This document shows, one piece after another, positions 1-5,912 of a stretch of 10,071 nt of DNA. The translations under genes were made by a program, and so were the position numbers. Source of the DNA: CAYWEP01 sp964457405 (GTDB lineage Bacteria; Patescibacteriota; Microgenomatia; Levybacterales; UBA12049). The stretch lies in assembly GCA_964457405.1 (NCBI GenBank), contig CAYWEP010000042.1, positions 1 to 10,071 on the forward strand. The letters run 5' to 3'. Position 1 is the stretch's first letter. Each line of letters begins with the position of its first letter. Below the pieces are notes generated by a model, which saw only the letters and a program-made list of their open reading frames with translations, did not search any database and had not been told where the DNA came from.

Positions 1-60
1 CCAAACCTTTTGACCAAACCAAGTTCAGCTTGCCTCGTATCATACATGGAAAATTTCATC

Positions 61-90
61 TTGACAAGAGATGAGCCTTTGTAATATAAT
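61..90 (+). promoter_or_regulatory. Strong sigma70-type promoter
   Basis: A perfect -35 hexamer TTGACA (61-66) is followed after 18 bases by a perfect -10 hexamer TATAAT (85-90), which places the transcript start near 97. A second TATAAT (97-102) has no good -35. This is the best promoter match in the window. It would make a transcript with about 126 bases of leader before the ATG at 223, long enough for the regulatory hairpins described below. Confidence 0.75.
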
Positions 91-103
91 AAATCCTATA
101 ATA

Positions 104-160
104 ATGAGCGATTTATTTTCACAATTTTGTTGGTACCGTTTCTTTAGCCTGACAGGCTGA
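104..160 (+). CDS. Putative aromatic-rich leader peptide, 18 residues
   Basis: An ATG at 104 opens a short frame reading MSDLFSQFCWYRFFSLTG and stops at TGA 158-160. Six of 18 residues are aromatic (F5, F8, W10, Y11, F13, F14), and the run W-Y-R-F-F lies at 131-145. The stop codon overlaps the first base pairs of the antiterminator arm at 159-168, as expected of an attenuator peptide whose translating ribosome controls RNA folding. There is no Shine-Dalgarno; the ATG lies only about 7 bases after the predicted transcript start, so initiation would be close to leaderless. Phenylalanine TTT codons are common in AT-rich DNA by chance, so the peptide is inferred from its position and pairing logic, not from homology. 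Confidence 0.4.
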   Translation: MSDLFSQFCWYRFFSLTG

Positions 161-217
161 GGAGATTGAGAAAGTAGTAAAGACCAAAACCAATCTCCTC
201 CAAAGAGGAGATTTTTT
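159..217 (+). promoter_or_regulatory. Antiterminator/terminator switch (attenuator)
   Basis: Three segments compete. GAGGAGATTG (159-168) is perfectly complementary over 10 bases to CAATCTCCTC (191-200). The same segment, 192-200, also pairs perfectly over 9 bases with GAGGAGATT (205-213). The two pairings are mutually exclusive. The first forms an antiterminator and leaves 205-213 free; the second forms a terminator-like hairpin followed by T residues. The 205-210 GAGGAG is also the only Shine-Dalgarno candidate for the ATG at 223, so the same switch could control translation. A small hairpin AGCCT/AGGCT (146-150/154-158) precedes it. The pairing is seen directly; its regulatory role is inferred. 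Confidence 0.6.
192..217 (+). terminator. Intrinsic terminator hairpin of the leader
   Basis: A perfect 9-base-pair stem, AATCTCCTC (192-200) with GAGGAGATT (205-213), has a 4-base CAAA loop and runs into a T tract (TTTTTT at 212-217, then CTT). It stands five bases before an ATG rather than after a gene, which favours an attenuator over an end-of-operon terminator. Confidence 0.6.
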
Positions 218-222
218 CTTAT

Positions 223-2109
223 ATGAAACCTGGAGGACCAGAAAGATTAGGAGCAACAGGAATACAAATGCGAGGGTCAAGAAGAGCGCATGGCGGAAGA
301 TCGAGTGGCTCTAATGGAGAACATGGCAACAATGGCAAGCATGGAAAAAGAGGTTTAGATTCAGATCAACGAAAGGTATTCCGATACGTTGGGGAAGACC
401 AGCCTGGACTTGAAGAGTATATACGTACTGGAAAAGTCCCATACTTTGCTGGTATGATTCCATCTACACCGGATGTAATGGGACACGGAATGCCTAGTGC
501 TGTGGATGCAATGCCTACAGGAACATTTGGTGGGTCCGTTGCGGAAACTCCAATCGCAGAGATAGATCCAAGTAAACGAAAAGGTAGCCGGCCAATCATC
601 GCGGATGCAAGCCCCTTCATTACCGACCCAGAAATAGCATTCAAAGATGTCTTTCGTTCAAGGGAATCTAAGGAAGCTGAAGGATTAACCCCGCCCGAGC
701 ATGTCGATATTGCAATGTTCTCATATGCTAGTCCTGAATTCTATAGATACATGCAACAAATGTTTGGTTTACCTGAGAACTTCTGGAGAGATCAAGAGCT
801 GCGCATGAAGATAATTGATGCGACAACACCTCCCCACATCGCGCTCATCGCCAAAGAAATGGGCGTGGAAACTCCAATTTACCTTAAGACCGCAAGGCAA
901 ATTGATGACTATTTTTACGGTATGTATGCAGAACGATTCGAAATGCCGTACGAGACAGAAGATGATCGCGAAAATGTAGAGAATTTCTTTTTCGAAAATC
1001 AAGATTATGCGAGCGATGCGATGCATGATTTCCTCATGAAAACAATGCCGAAGCGCGTCAATCACTTTGATGAGCGTACTGAAGTACGATTGAACAAACG
1101 TCGTCCGTCCGACTTGCTGCATTACCTTTTTTCACCAGATGTTCACCCAACACTAAAGTTTGAATTACAACGACAGCTCCTTCTAGCACATGTCTCGGCA
1201 GAAATTGCTATGATGGAACGGAGCTATAAACTCGGAAAAGCACTTAAAAGGATGCAAGATATGTTCGATATTTATCTTTTTGACGGAAAGATAGGAGAGG
1301 TAGGACCGCAGATTACCATCCGTGCCCTTCATGACAGAGATACGAACGAAGCAATTGCGATAGGCGGTGCTGTACCACCTGCAGTAAGGCAACCGAAAAA
1401 CACAATTGAAAAAGAATATCCGTTCCGTATGAGAAGGGCAAGAGTGCCTATTACGGAAATCGATCCCTCAACAGGAGAGAAGAAAACAACCATACGGCTT
1501 ATAGATGTACATACGCATGCACACAAGAAAGACCGGGTATCGGCAATTCTCAAGATTGTAAGACGGGCGGAGGAGGAGCGGAAAAAGGAAAGACAGGGCG
1601 TACTTGATCCCGCAATACATGTACAAGATATGATCAGAATGCGTTTTATCGTAAATGGAGATGAAAACGACCTTTCAGTATTCAGAAAGCGCGTACACGA
1701 AATAGTTAGGAATCCGATTTCGCAGCAGTTTATCGGCCGATTAAAGCCCGAACCATACGATATTATCGACGACAGCAAAACGAATGGGACTGCAGGACAA
1801 TCACCAAGCTATAACTGTAAACGAGATCTGGTCCACTTGGCAGAGCTTCCAAGATATATCGAATTTAAGTATTTCACACCAAAGGATCATATCGATGCAC
1901 AATACGAAGTCGGAACGAAGGTTAACGATAGGTGGAGTGGAGCATCGTGGAGAATAATGAAGGCGTATGAACTGATGGAAGTTCTGGACACTCTACTCCC
2001 TAATAGATTTTACGGTCATATCCCTAACCCCAATTATCTACGCAATATTGTCCTCGAGCATGTTGATGATATAGTAGAACAACAGCGACACGAGCTTATT
2101 GCAACATGA
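223..2109 (+). CDS. Unknown 628-residue protein with possible divergent RelA/SpoT-type domain
   Basis: I do not recognise the protein as a whole. Residues 1-45 are rich in G, N, S, H and K and probably disordered. Residues about 140-400 look helical and soluble. No signal peptide or membrane segment is visible. The C-terminal part can be laid on the RelA/SpoT synthetase pattern: a basic stretch with K436, S440, K444 and R447; the motif VQDMIRMRFIV with D469 and R474, like the D-x-x-G-x-R strand; Y530; and E547 in EFKYFT followed by HxxxAxYxVG, resembling the family's ExQxRT...AEYGV. The basic arginine is H434, and the E-x-Q is E-x-K, so activity may be altered or lost. This assignment is inference. 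The start at 223 uses GAGGAG 12 bases upstream, a long spacing; ATG 268 is an alternative. The gene is preceded by an attenuator-like leader and converges on recJ. Confidence 0.85.
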   Translation: MKPGGPERLGATGIQMRGSRRAHGGRSSGSNGEHGNNGKHGKRGLDSDQRKVFRYVGEDQPGLEEYIRTGKVPYFAGMIPSTPDVMGHGMPSAVDAMPTGTFGGSVAETPIAEIDPSKRKGSRPIIADASPFITDPEIAFKDVFRSRESKEAEGLTPPEHVDIAMFSYASPEFYRYMQQMFGLPENFWRDQELRMKIIDATTPPHIALIAKEMGVETPIYLKTARQIDDYFYGMYAERFEMPYETEDDRENVENFFFENQDYASDAMHDFLMKTMPKRVNHFDERTEVRLNKRRPSDLLHYLFSPDVHPTLKFELQRQLLLAHVSAEIAMMERSYKLGKALKRMQDMFDIYLFDGKIGEVGPQITIRALHDRDTNEAIAIGGAVPPAVRQPKNTIEKEYPFRMRRARVPITEIDPSTGEKKTTIRLIDVHTHAHKKDRVSAILKIVRRAEEERKKERQGVLDPAIHVQDMIRMRFIVNGDENDLSVFRKRVHEIVRNPISQQFIGRLKPEPYDIIDDSKTNGTAGQSPSYNCKRDLVHLAELPRYIEFKYFTPKDHIDAQYEVGTKVNDRWSGASWRIMKAYELMEVLDTLLPNRFYGHIPNPNYLRNIVLEHVDDIVEQQRHELIAT

Positions 2110-2110
2110 G

Positions 2111-3973
2111 TTAATTTCCGCCGAGCGCTTTGAAGTCTTTCACCTTCAATTGTAATTTTTTATTTCCATTCCACACATTCTCATCAATAGTATAGACAAC
2201 ATCAATAGTGCTCCCTGGTTTTACTTCATTTGCCCGATCCCCTATCCCAAAAGCTATAGCTTCGAATCGTCCTAACGTCAGTCTGGCAAGCGATCCTGAG
2301 TTTTGTCGAAGGAGAGCGCGTCCAGAATCGCTTTCGCTCTTGGAGATTCTGGAGTCTCCACCATCCGCCAGCTGGCGGAGCGGATCCCCAGAATGACGAG
2401 GTGTTGGATTATGCTGAGAAACAAGAAGCTTCAGATGCTTTCCGTCTTTCCCAATGTATCGCACATCCTCAACCGAAACGCCATACGAGACAAACGTCGG
2501 CTCGGGATTTCCCATGCCAAACGGGGACAGTTTTTGTAACGAATCATACAGCTCTTGACTGATAGCTGAAAGCGGTAGTTCGCAGTCTATCCGAAGAGTT
2601 CGAGTCAACATCTCATCGTCTACCATCGACTCTGCCAGTTCTTCGATCTTTTCCTGTAACGCTTCAATTTTTTCGGTCTCAATCGTGAATCCCGCTGCCA
2701 TCGGGTGACCGCCGACATTGACAAAATAATCAGACAGAGAGCGCAGAAATTCGATAACATTAAATCCGCTTACTGACCGGACTGATCCTTTGCTTACTTT
2801 TTCTCCCCTTGCAATGACAATAGAGGGACGATAGTACTCCTCAACCAACCTCCCGGCGACCAACCCGATAACACCCTCAGGGTATGAGTCGTGCGAAACA
2901 ACGAGCATTTTCTTTAAAGCCTTTTTTGCCTTGACTGAAAGGCTGGCATGCTCTGTCGCATTCAGCATGACCATTTGCCTCTCACGATTTGTTGTTCCTA
3001 ATTTTATTGCCAATGCTGCTGCCCGCTTTTGGTCTCTTGTACATAAAAGGCGTAAACTATCCATCGCCGACGTCATCCTACCCGAAGCATTTAATCTTGG
3101 AGCGATAATATGTCCTATTTGATAGACGCCTGCAGATGCTTGGTCGCACGCTGCTTCTTTAAATAATTCAACAATTCCCGGACGTTTTGTTGTGCACAGC
3201 TTTTGCAAACCAAACTTTACAAGGGTCCGATTTGCTCCGACAAGCGGCACCAGATCCGCAATCGTCCCCAACGCTACTAGCTCTAAATGGGTGTCGTCCT
3301 CGCTGTCATTTCGAGCTCTAGTGAGAAATCCCATGGGATCTCTCACCCCTTCGGGGTTCGAGATGACACTCTTTTTTACCTCGCGAGACAGCAAATATGC
3401 CACGCCCGCCCCGCATAATTTCGTCGTATGCACGATTGCAAAAGCATCAGGAGGGATCGAGGATGGCGTATGGTGGTCAGTGATGATAACATCAATCCCC
3501 TGTTTGTTGGCAAAATCGACCGCTTCATTGGCAACAATCCCATTATCCACAGTTATTATCAACTTTACATTCTCAATTCTTGATTCTAAATTCTTAATTC
3601 CATTTATCGAAAGGCCATATCCTTCATCCACTCTGTGTGGAATGTAGGGAATAACGTTTGCGCATGCATCATGGTAGAGTGTTTCCCACAAAATCGCAGA
3701 TCCTGTTATGCCATCGACATCGTAGTCGCCAAAGATAACAATTTGCTCTTTCTCATCAATAGCTTTCTTTATCCGTTTCAAAGTTTTGGACAACTGTTGC
3801 TTATCAATCCCCACACTCCCAACAGTTATGTCTTCCAATTTAGGATCAAGAAATGCAGTAATTTCTTTCTTTGTTTTCAATCCACGGTTTTCTAAAAGGA
3901 CGTCAACTAAATCCGCAATTCTTAATTCTAAATTCTTAATTCTAAATTTGTTTAGTATCTCCCATTTCTTCAT
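2111..3973 (-). CDS. recJ: Single-stranded-DNA-specific exonuclease RecJ
   Basis: RecJ is a cytoplasmic 5'-3' single-strand DNA exonuclease of the DHH phosphoesterase family, acting in recombination and mismatch or base-excision repair. Visible motifs in order: DYDVDG (83-88), VDNG (142-145), TDHH (165-168), CGAGVAY, LELVALGTIADLVPL, and the DHHA1 nucleic-acid-binding motif GGHPMAAGF (421-429). The C-terminal OB-like domain follows. The metal-binding aspartates and DHH triad are intact, so the enzyme should be active. Unusually, it carries in-frame repeat-derived segments: about residues 202-223, 526-561, and two AT-rich copies near 10-19 and 125-134. All lie between conserved blocks. The start is ATG 3973 without a Shine-Dalgarno; MKKWEI fits the usual N-terminus. 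The gene is divergent from cca and ends one base from the convergent 628-residue gene. Confidence 0.96.
   Translation of the reverse strand: MKKWEILNKFRIKNLELRIADLVDVLLENRGLKTKKEITAFLDPKLEDITVGSVGIDKQQLSKTLKRIKKAIDEKEQIVIFGDYDVDGITGSAILWETLYHDACANVIPYIPHRVDEGYGLSINGIKNLESRIENVKLIITVDNGIVANEAVDFANKQGIDVIITDHHTPSSIPPDAFAIVHTTKLCGAGVAYLLSREVKKSVISNPEGVRDPMGFLTRARNDSEDDTHLELVALGTIADLVPLVGANRTLVKFGLQKLCTTKRPGIVELFKEAACDQASAGVYQIGHIIAPRLNASGRMTSAMDSLRLLCTRDQKRAAALAIKLGTTNRERQMVMLNATEHASLSVKAKKALKKMLVVSHDSYPEGVIGLVAGRLVEEYYRPSIVIARGEKVSKGSVRSVSGFNVIEFLRSLSDYFVNVGGHPMAAGFTIETEKIEALQEKIEELAESMVDDEMLTRTLRIDCELPLSAISQELYDSLQKLSPFGMGNPEPTFVSYGVSVEDVRYIGKDGKHLKLLVSQHNPTPRHSGDPLRQLADGGDSRISKSESDSGRALLRQNSGSLARLTLGRFEAIAFGIGDRANEVKPGSTIDVVYTIDENVWNGNKKLQLKVKDFKALGGN
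2291..2398 (-). repeat. Palindromic repeat inserted in frame in recJ (element A)
   Basis: 108 bases (36 codons, about residues 526-561) lie between the recJ sequences HLKLLVSQ and GRFEAIAFG, which are normally joined by a short loop. The segment contains a perfect 16-base palindrome TCCGCCAGCTGGCGGA (2364-2379) and an 8-base-pair stem CCAGAATC/GATTCTGG (2322-2329/2345-2352). On the coding strand it begins GTCATTCTGG and includes CTTCGAC...CTCAGGAT, motifs shared with the intergenic element at 8388-8505. The encoded peptide is hydrophilic and rich in S, G, D and R. The boundaries are approximate. Confidence 0.75.
3304..3368 (-). repeat. Palindromic repeat inserted in frame in recJ (element B)
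   Basis: A 65-base near-perfect inverted repeat with ends TGTCATTTCGA (3304-3314) and TCGAGATGACA (3358-3368), one mismatch between the arms. An inner near-palindrome, GTGAGA...ATCCCATGGGAT...TCTCAC, spans 3321-3346. It adds about 22 residues (202-223) to RecJ directly before the conserved LELVALGTIAD block, without breaking the frame. Confidence 0.8.
3575..3602 (-). repeat. AT-rich 14-base unit, two copies, in recJ
   Basis: Two tandem 14-base units, AATTCTTGATTCTA and AATTCTTAATTCCA, differ by two bases. The pair matches the pair at 3917-3944 at 26 of 28 positions. It encodes about residues 125-134 of RecJ (IKNLESRIEN) between the conserved GYGL segment and the LIITVDNG motif. Confidence 0.65.
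3917..3944 (-). repeat. AT-rich 14-base unit, two exact copies, in recJ N-terminus
   Basis: The unit AATTCTTAATTCTA occurs twice in exact tandem (3917-3930, 3931-3944). It encodes part of RIKNLELRI near residues 10-19 of RecJ, between the usual N-terminal KKW segment and the DLVDVLLENRG helix. A near-identical pair sits 342 bases away in the same gene. Confidence 0.7.
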
Positions 3974-3982
3974 AACAACATC

Positions 3983-4014
3983 AACAATTTAACAATGAAA
4001 CAATTCAACAATCA
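3983..4014. repeat. Octanucleotide tandem repeat AACAATNN, four units
   Basis: AACAAT recurs at an exact 8-base period at 3983, 3991, 3999 and 4007, with the last two bases of each unit varying. It lies in the presumed untranslated leader of recJ and just upstream of the cca promoter. Contraction or expansion would change the recJ leader length or the spacing of the divergent promoters. Confidence 0.6.
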
Positions 4015-4022
4015 TTCTAATT

Positions 4023-4031
4023 TGCTATACT
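4023..4031 (+). promoter_or_regulatory. Extended -10 promoter for cca
   Basis: TGCTATACT is an extended -10 (TGn before TATACT at 4026-4031). The -35 region is weak, with TTCAAC (4004-4009) at a 16-base spacing. Transcription would start near 4038, giving cca a leader of about 24 bases with no Shine-Dalgarno. Confidence 0.5.
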
Positions 4032-4058
4032 ATAGCAGACCTGCTAAAACCTTAACAA
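4029..4058 (-). promoter_or_regulatory. Promoter for recJ, overlapping the cca -10
   Basis: On the minus strand TTGTTA (4058-4053) is followed after 18 bases by TATAGT (4034-4029), again with an extended TGC in front. The -10 boxes of recJ and cca overlap inside the palindrome GCTATACTATAGC (4024-4036), so polymerase can probably occupy only one orientation at a time. The recJ transcript would start near 4022. Confidence 0.5.
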
Positions 4059-4061
4059 GCT

Positions 4062-5576
4062 ATGGTAAAACAAATCCCCGAAGTCGTCCTGCAAATTAAC
4101 AAAAAGCTCAAAGAGGCCAATTATGCGGTCTTTTTGGTTGGTGGCTGTGTCAGAGACATGCTTCTGCAAAAGCCAGTTAAAGACTGGGATTTTGCAACGA
4201 GTGCTACGCCTGAGGAAATCCTCAAGATTTTTCCAGATGGATTTTATTACAACCAGTTCGGAACAGTAGGCGTACCCATCAAAAAAAATTCTTCAGATTC
4301 CTCCCCTCTCCTTAAAGGAGAGGGATCAGAGGGTGAGGTCTTAAAACAAACTAAAGAGGAAACCGAAATTGTAGAAATAACGACCTTCCGAACAGAAAAA
4401 GGATATAAAGATAGACGACATCCGGAAATTGTCGAGTGGGGAAAAACGATTGAGGACGATCTTTCCCGCCGCGATTTTACTATCAATGCTATAGCATTAA
4501 GACTCGAAAATGTCATTGCGAACGAAGTGAAGCAATCTCAAGAAGAGAAGATTGCCGCGGGCTCTACGAGCCCTCGCAATGACAACAAAAATGGTTTTGA
4601 AATCATTGACCCATATGGAGGCCAGGAAGACTTAAAAAACAAACTCATTCGCGCTGTCGGCAACCCGAGTATTCGATTCAAGGAAGATGCACTACGATTA
4701 ATGCGCGCAGTAAGACTCGCGACACAACTTGGGTTTACCATCGAAGAAAATACATTGCAAGAGATAGCAAAGGACGCAAGTTTGCTTTCGGCAATAGCCA
4801 AAGAAAGAGTGAGGGATGAGTTGATGAAAATTCTTGCAAGTGAGTATCCATATGAGGGCATTATGCTCTTGAAAAATACCAACCTTATTGCGTGTATTTT
4901 GCCCGAGCTTCTAAAAGGAATCGGCGTTTCTCAGGAGCGACCCGGGCGACATCACACAACTGATGTCTTTACCCATAATGTCATGTCACTGAAGCATTGC
5001 CCATCCCTTGATCCGATTGTCCGGTTTGCGACATTAATGCACGATATCGGCAAGCCATATGTAGCGGCAAAAGACGAGCACGGATTTGTCATTTTTCATA
5101 ATCATGAAATTGTCGGTGCAAAAATTGTTGGCGAGATCTGTGATCGGCTACGTTTTTCTAAAAAAGAGGGGCAAAAAATCGTGACCCTTGTTCGTTGGCA
5201 TATGTTCACCGTTGATGAACATATCACAGACAGCGCTATCAGGAGATTTATAAGAAGGGTAGGCGTTGAAAACGTAAAAGACATGATGGATCTTCGCATC
5301 GGCGATAGGCTTGGTGGCGGTACACAAACCGCAGAAAGTTGGAGGCTTAAGCTTTTCAAAAAACGCGTGGAGGAGCAACTAGCTCCAGCTCCGTTTTCTA
5401 TCAATGATCTGGCAATAGACGGAAACGATATCATGAAAATACTAGGTATCAAGCCCGGGCCAAAGATCGGAAAAATTCTCAATACATTATTTGAAGAGGT
5501 GGACGAGGACTTATCAAAAAACAACAAAGAATATCTGTTGTCTCGAATAAAACAACTTCAAGAAAATCAGTCTTGA
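4062..5576 (+). CDS. cca: CCA tRNA nucleotidyltransferase with HD domain
   Basis: This class II nucleotidyltransferase adds or repairs the 3'-CCA end of tRNAs using CTP and ATP. Motifs: GGCVRD (27-32); the catalytic DWD carboxylates (41-43); ITTFR; the RRDFTINAIAL block (about 134-147); IIDPYGGQEDL; and RFKEDALRLMRAVRLATQLGF. An HD domain follows with HDIGKP (H327, D328) and HNHE, as in bacterial CCA enzymes with a phosphohydrolase module. At 504 residues it is somewhat longer than usual because of two in-frame repeat insertions: about residues 78-93 (between GVPIKK and VEITTFR) and 151-174 (between INAIAL and IIDPYGG). All key residues are intact, so function is likely retained. The start at 4062 is supported by the position of the FLVGGCVRD motif and the promoter just upstream. 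Confidence 0.96.
   Translation: MVKQIPEVVLQINKKLKEANYAVFLVGGCVRDMLLQKPVKDWDFATSATPEEILKIFPDGFYYNQFGTVGVPIKKNSSDSSPLLKGEGSEGEVLKQTKEETEIVEITTFRTEKGYKDRRHPEIVEWGKTIEDDLSRRDFTINAIALRLENVIANEVKQSQEEKIAAGSTSPRNDNKNGFEIIDPYGGQEDLKNKLIRAVGNPSIRFKEDALRLMRAVRLATQLGFTIEENTLQEIAKDASLLSAIAKERVRDELMKILASEYPYEGIMLLKNTNLIACILPELLKGIGVSQERPGRHHTTDVFTHNVMSLKHCPSLDPIVRFATLMHDIGKPYVAAKDEHGFVIFHNHEIVGAKIVGEICDRLRFSKKEGQKIVTLVRWHMFTVDEHITDSAIRRFIRRVGVENVKDMMDLRIGDRLGGGTQTAESWRLKLFKKRVEEQLAPAPFSINDLAIDGNDIMKILGIKPGPKIGKILNTLFEEVDEDLSKNNKEYLLSRIKQLQENQS
4302..4338 (+). repeat. Palindromic repeat inserted in frame in cca (element C)
   Basis: CCCTCTCCTT (4304-4313) and AAGGAGAGGG (4315-4324) form a perfect 10-base inverted repeat with a 1-base centre, followed by a GAGGGTGAGG tail. 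It encodes SPLLKGEGSEGEV in a region where the CCA enzyme normally runs directly from the G-V strand into the ITTFR strand. The CCCTCTCC...GGAGAGGG...GGGTGAGG type is different from the TGTCAT-ended elements in this window. Confidence 0.65.
4511..4584 (+). repeat. Palindromic repeat inserted in frame in cca (element D)
   Basis: A 74-base element with perfect 11-base inverted ends TGTCATTGCGA (4511-4521) and TCGCAATGACA (4574-4584). Internal stems are GCAATCT/AGATTGC (4532-4538/4549-4555) and GGGCTC/GAGCCC (4559-4564/4568-4573). It adds about 24 residues (151-174), beginning VIANEVKQSQ, between two conserved cca blocks. I recall closely similar TCATTGCGA...GCAATGACA repeats from many bacterial genomes; that is recall, not a search. 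Confidence 0.85.
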
Positions 5577-5912
5577 TCAATTAGAAAAACCAAAAATACG
5601 GTACAACGATACTATACAAAGACCAATGTCAAGCCCTTTCCACAATTCCACAATGAGAGTGGTTGAGGAAGAAGTAAAAAATGAGTAAATTAATTAGTTT
5701 CGTTGACTAGACTATGATTTTAAATAATCTTTAAAAGCTTGCGGAAAATCCTTTTTGCAACTATAATGAAACTGTTGAGTTGTAAAACTCAGAGTTTATC
5801 CAACGTTTCCTAGTGCCCGATTTACGCATGCAACAATCACTTCTTAAACAGCCAAACGTAAAACGCACAAACCTTCGGTAAACCTCGGTTTTCTCCTCAA
5901 TATAATTTTTTT
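5577..5912. other. 336-base intergenic region, no supported gene
   Basis: I see no tRNA, no convincing terminator and no substantial ORF. It holds a candidate promoter (5739-5767), a 6-base-pair hairpin TGAGTT/AACTCA with a GTAA loop (5776-5791), and two tiny frames: ATG 5653 to TAA 5688 (11 residues), and ATG 5681 to TAG 5710 (9 residues, with AGGAAG upstream). The last 140 bases before the ABC gene could be a structured 5' leader or hide a small RNA, but nothing matches a family I know. Confidence 0.5.
5739..5767 (+). promoter_or_regulatory. Candidate promoter for the ABC transporter operon
   Basis: TTGCGG (5739-5744) lies 17 bases before a perfect TATAAT (5762-5767), giving a start near 5775 and a leader of about 138 bases. 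A second TATAAT (5901-5906) lies only 6 bases before the ATG at 5913 but lacks a -35. If that one is used, the ATPase message would be leaderless. Confidence 0.5.

Noticed and set aside
1..84. Possible partial genes at the left edge: minus-strand ATG at 59 running off the window, and a plus-strand open frame ending at TAA 82-84.
   Set aside because: Both are under 30 codons, overlap each other, have no good ribosome site and resemble no family I know. Too short to decide.
128..217. T-box riboswitch, suggested by TGGTACCG at 131-138 upstream of a terminator.
   Set aside because: The T-box core (AGGGTGGNACCGCG) is not complete, the sequence does not pair with the terminator arms, and the leader is too short for stem I. 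Peptide-coupled attenuation explains the pairings better.
366..1778. Several minus-strand open frames of 69-149 codons inside the 628-residue gene.
   Set aside because: They are shadows of the plus-strand gene, lack ribosome sites and have unprotein-like composition.
5653..5710. Two tiny overlapping frames (11 and 9 residues), the second with AGGAAG upstream.
   Set aside because: Such frames arise by chance; no homology, conservation or regulatory pairing is visible.
5797..5912. tRNA, tmRNA or 6S RNA before the ABC operon.
   Set aside because: No T-loop GTTCGA-type motif, no tag-peptide frame ending in ALAA, and no long interrupted helix.
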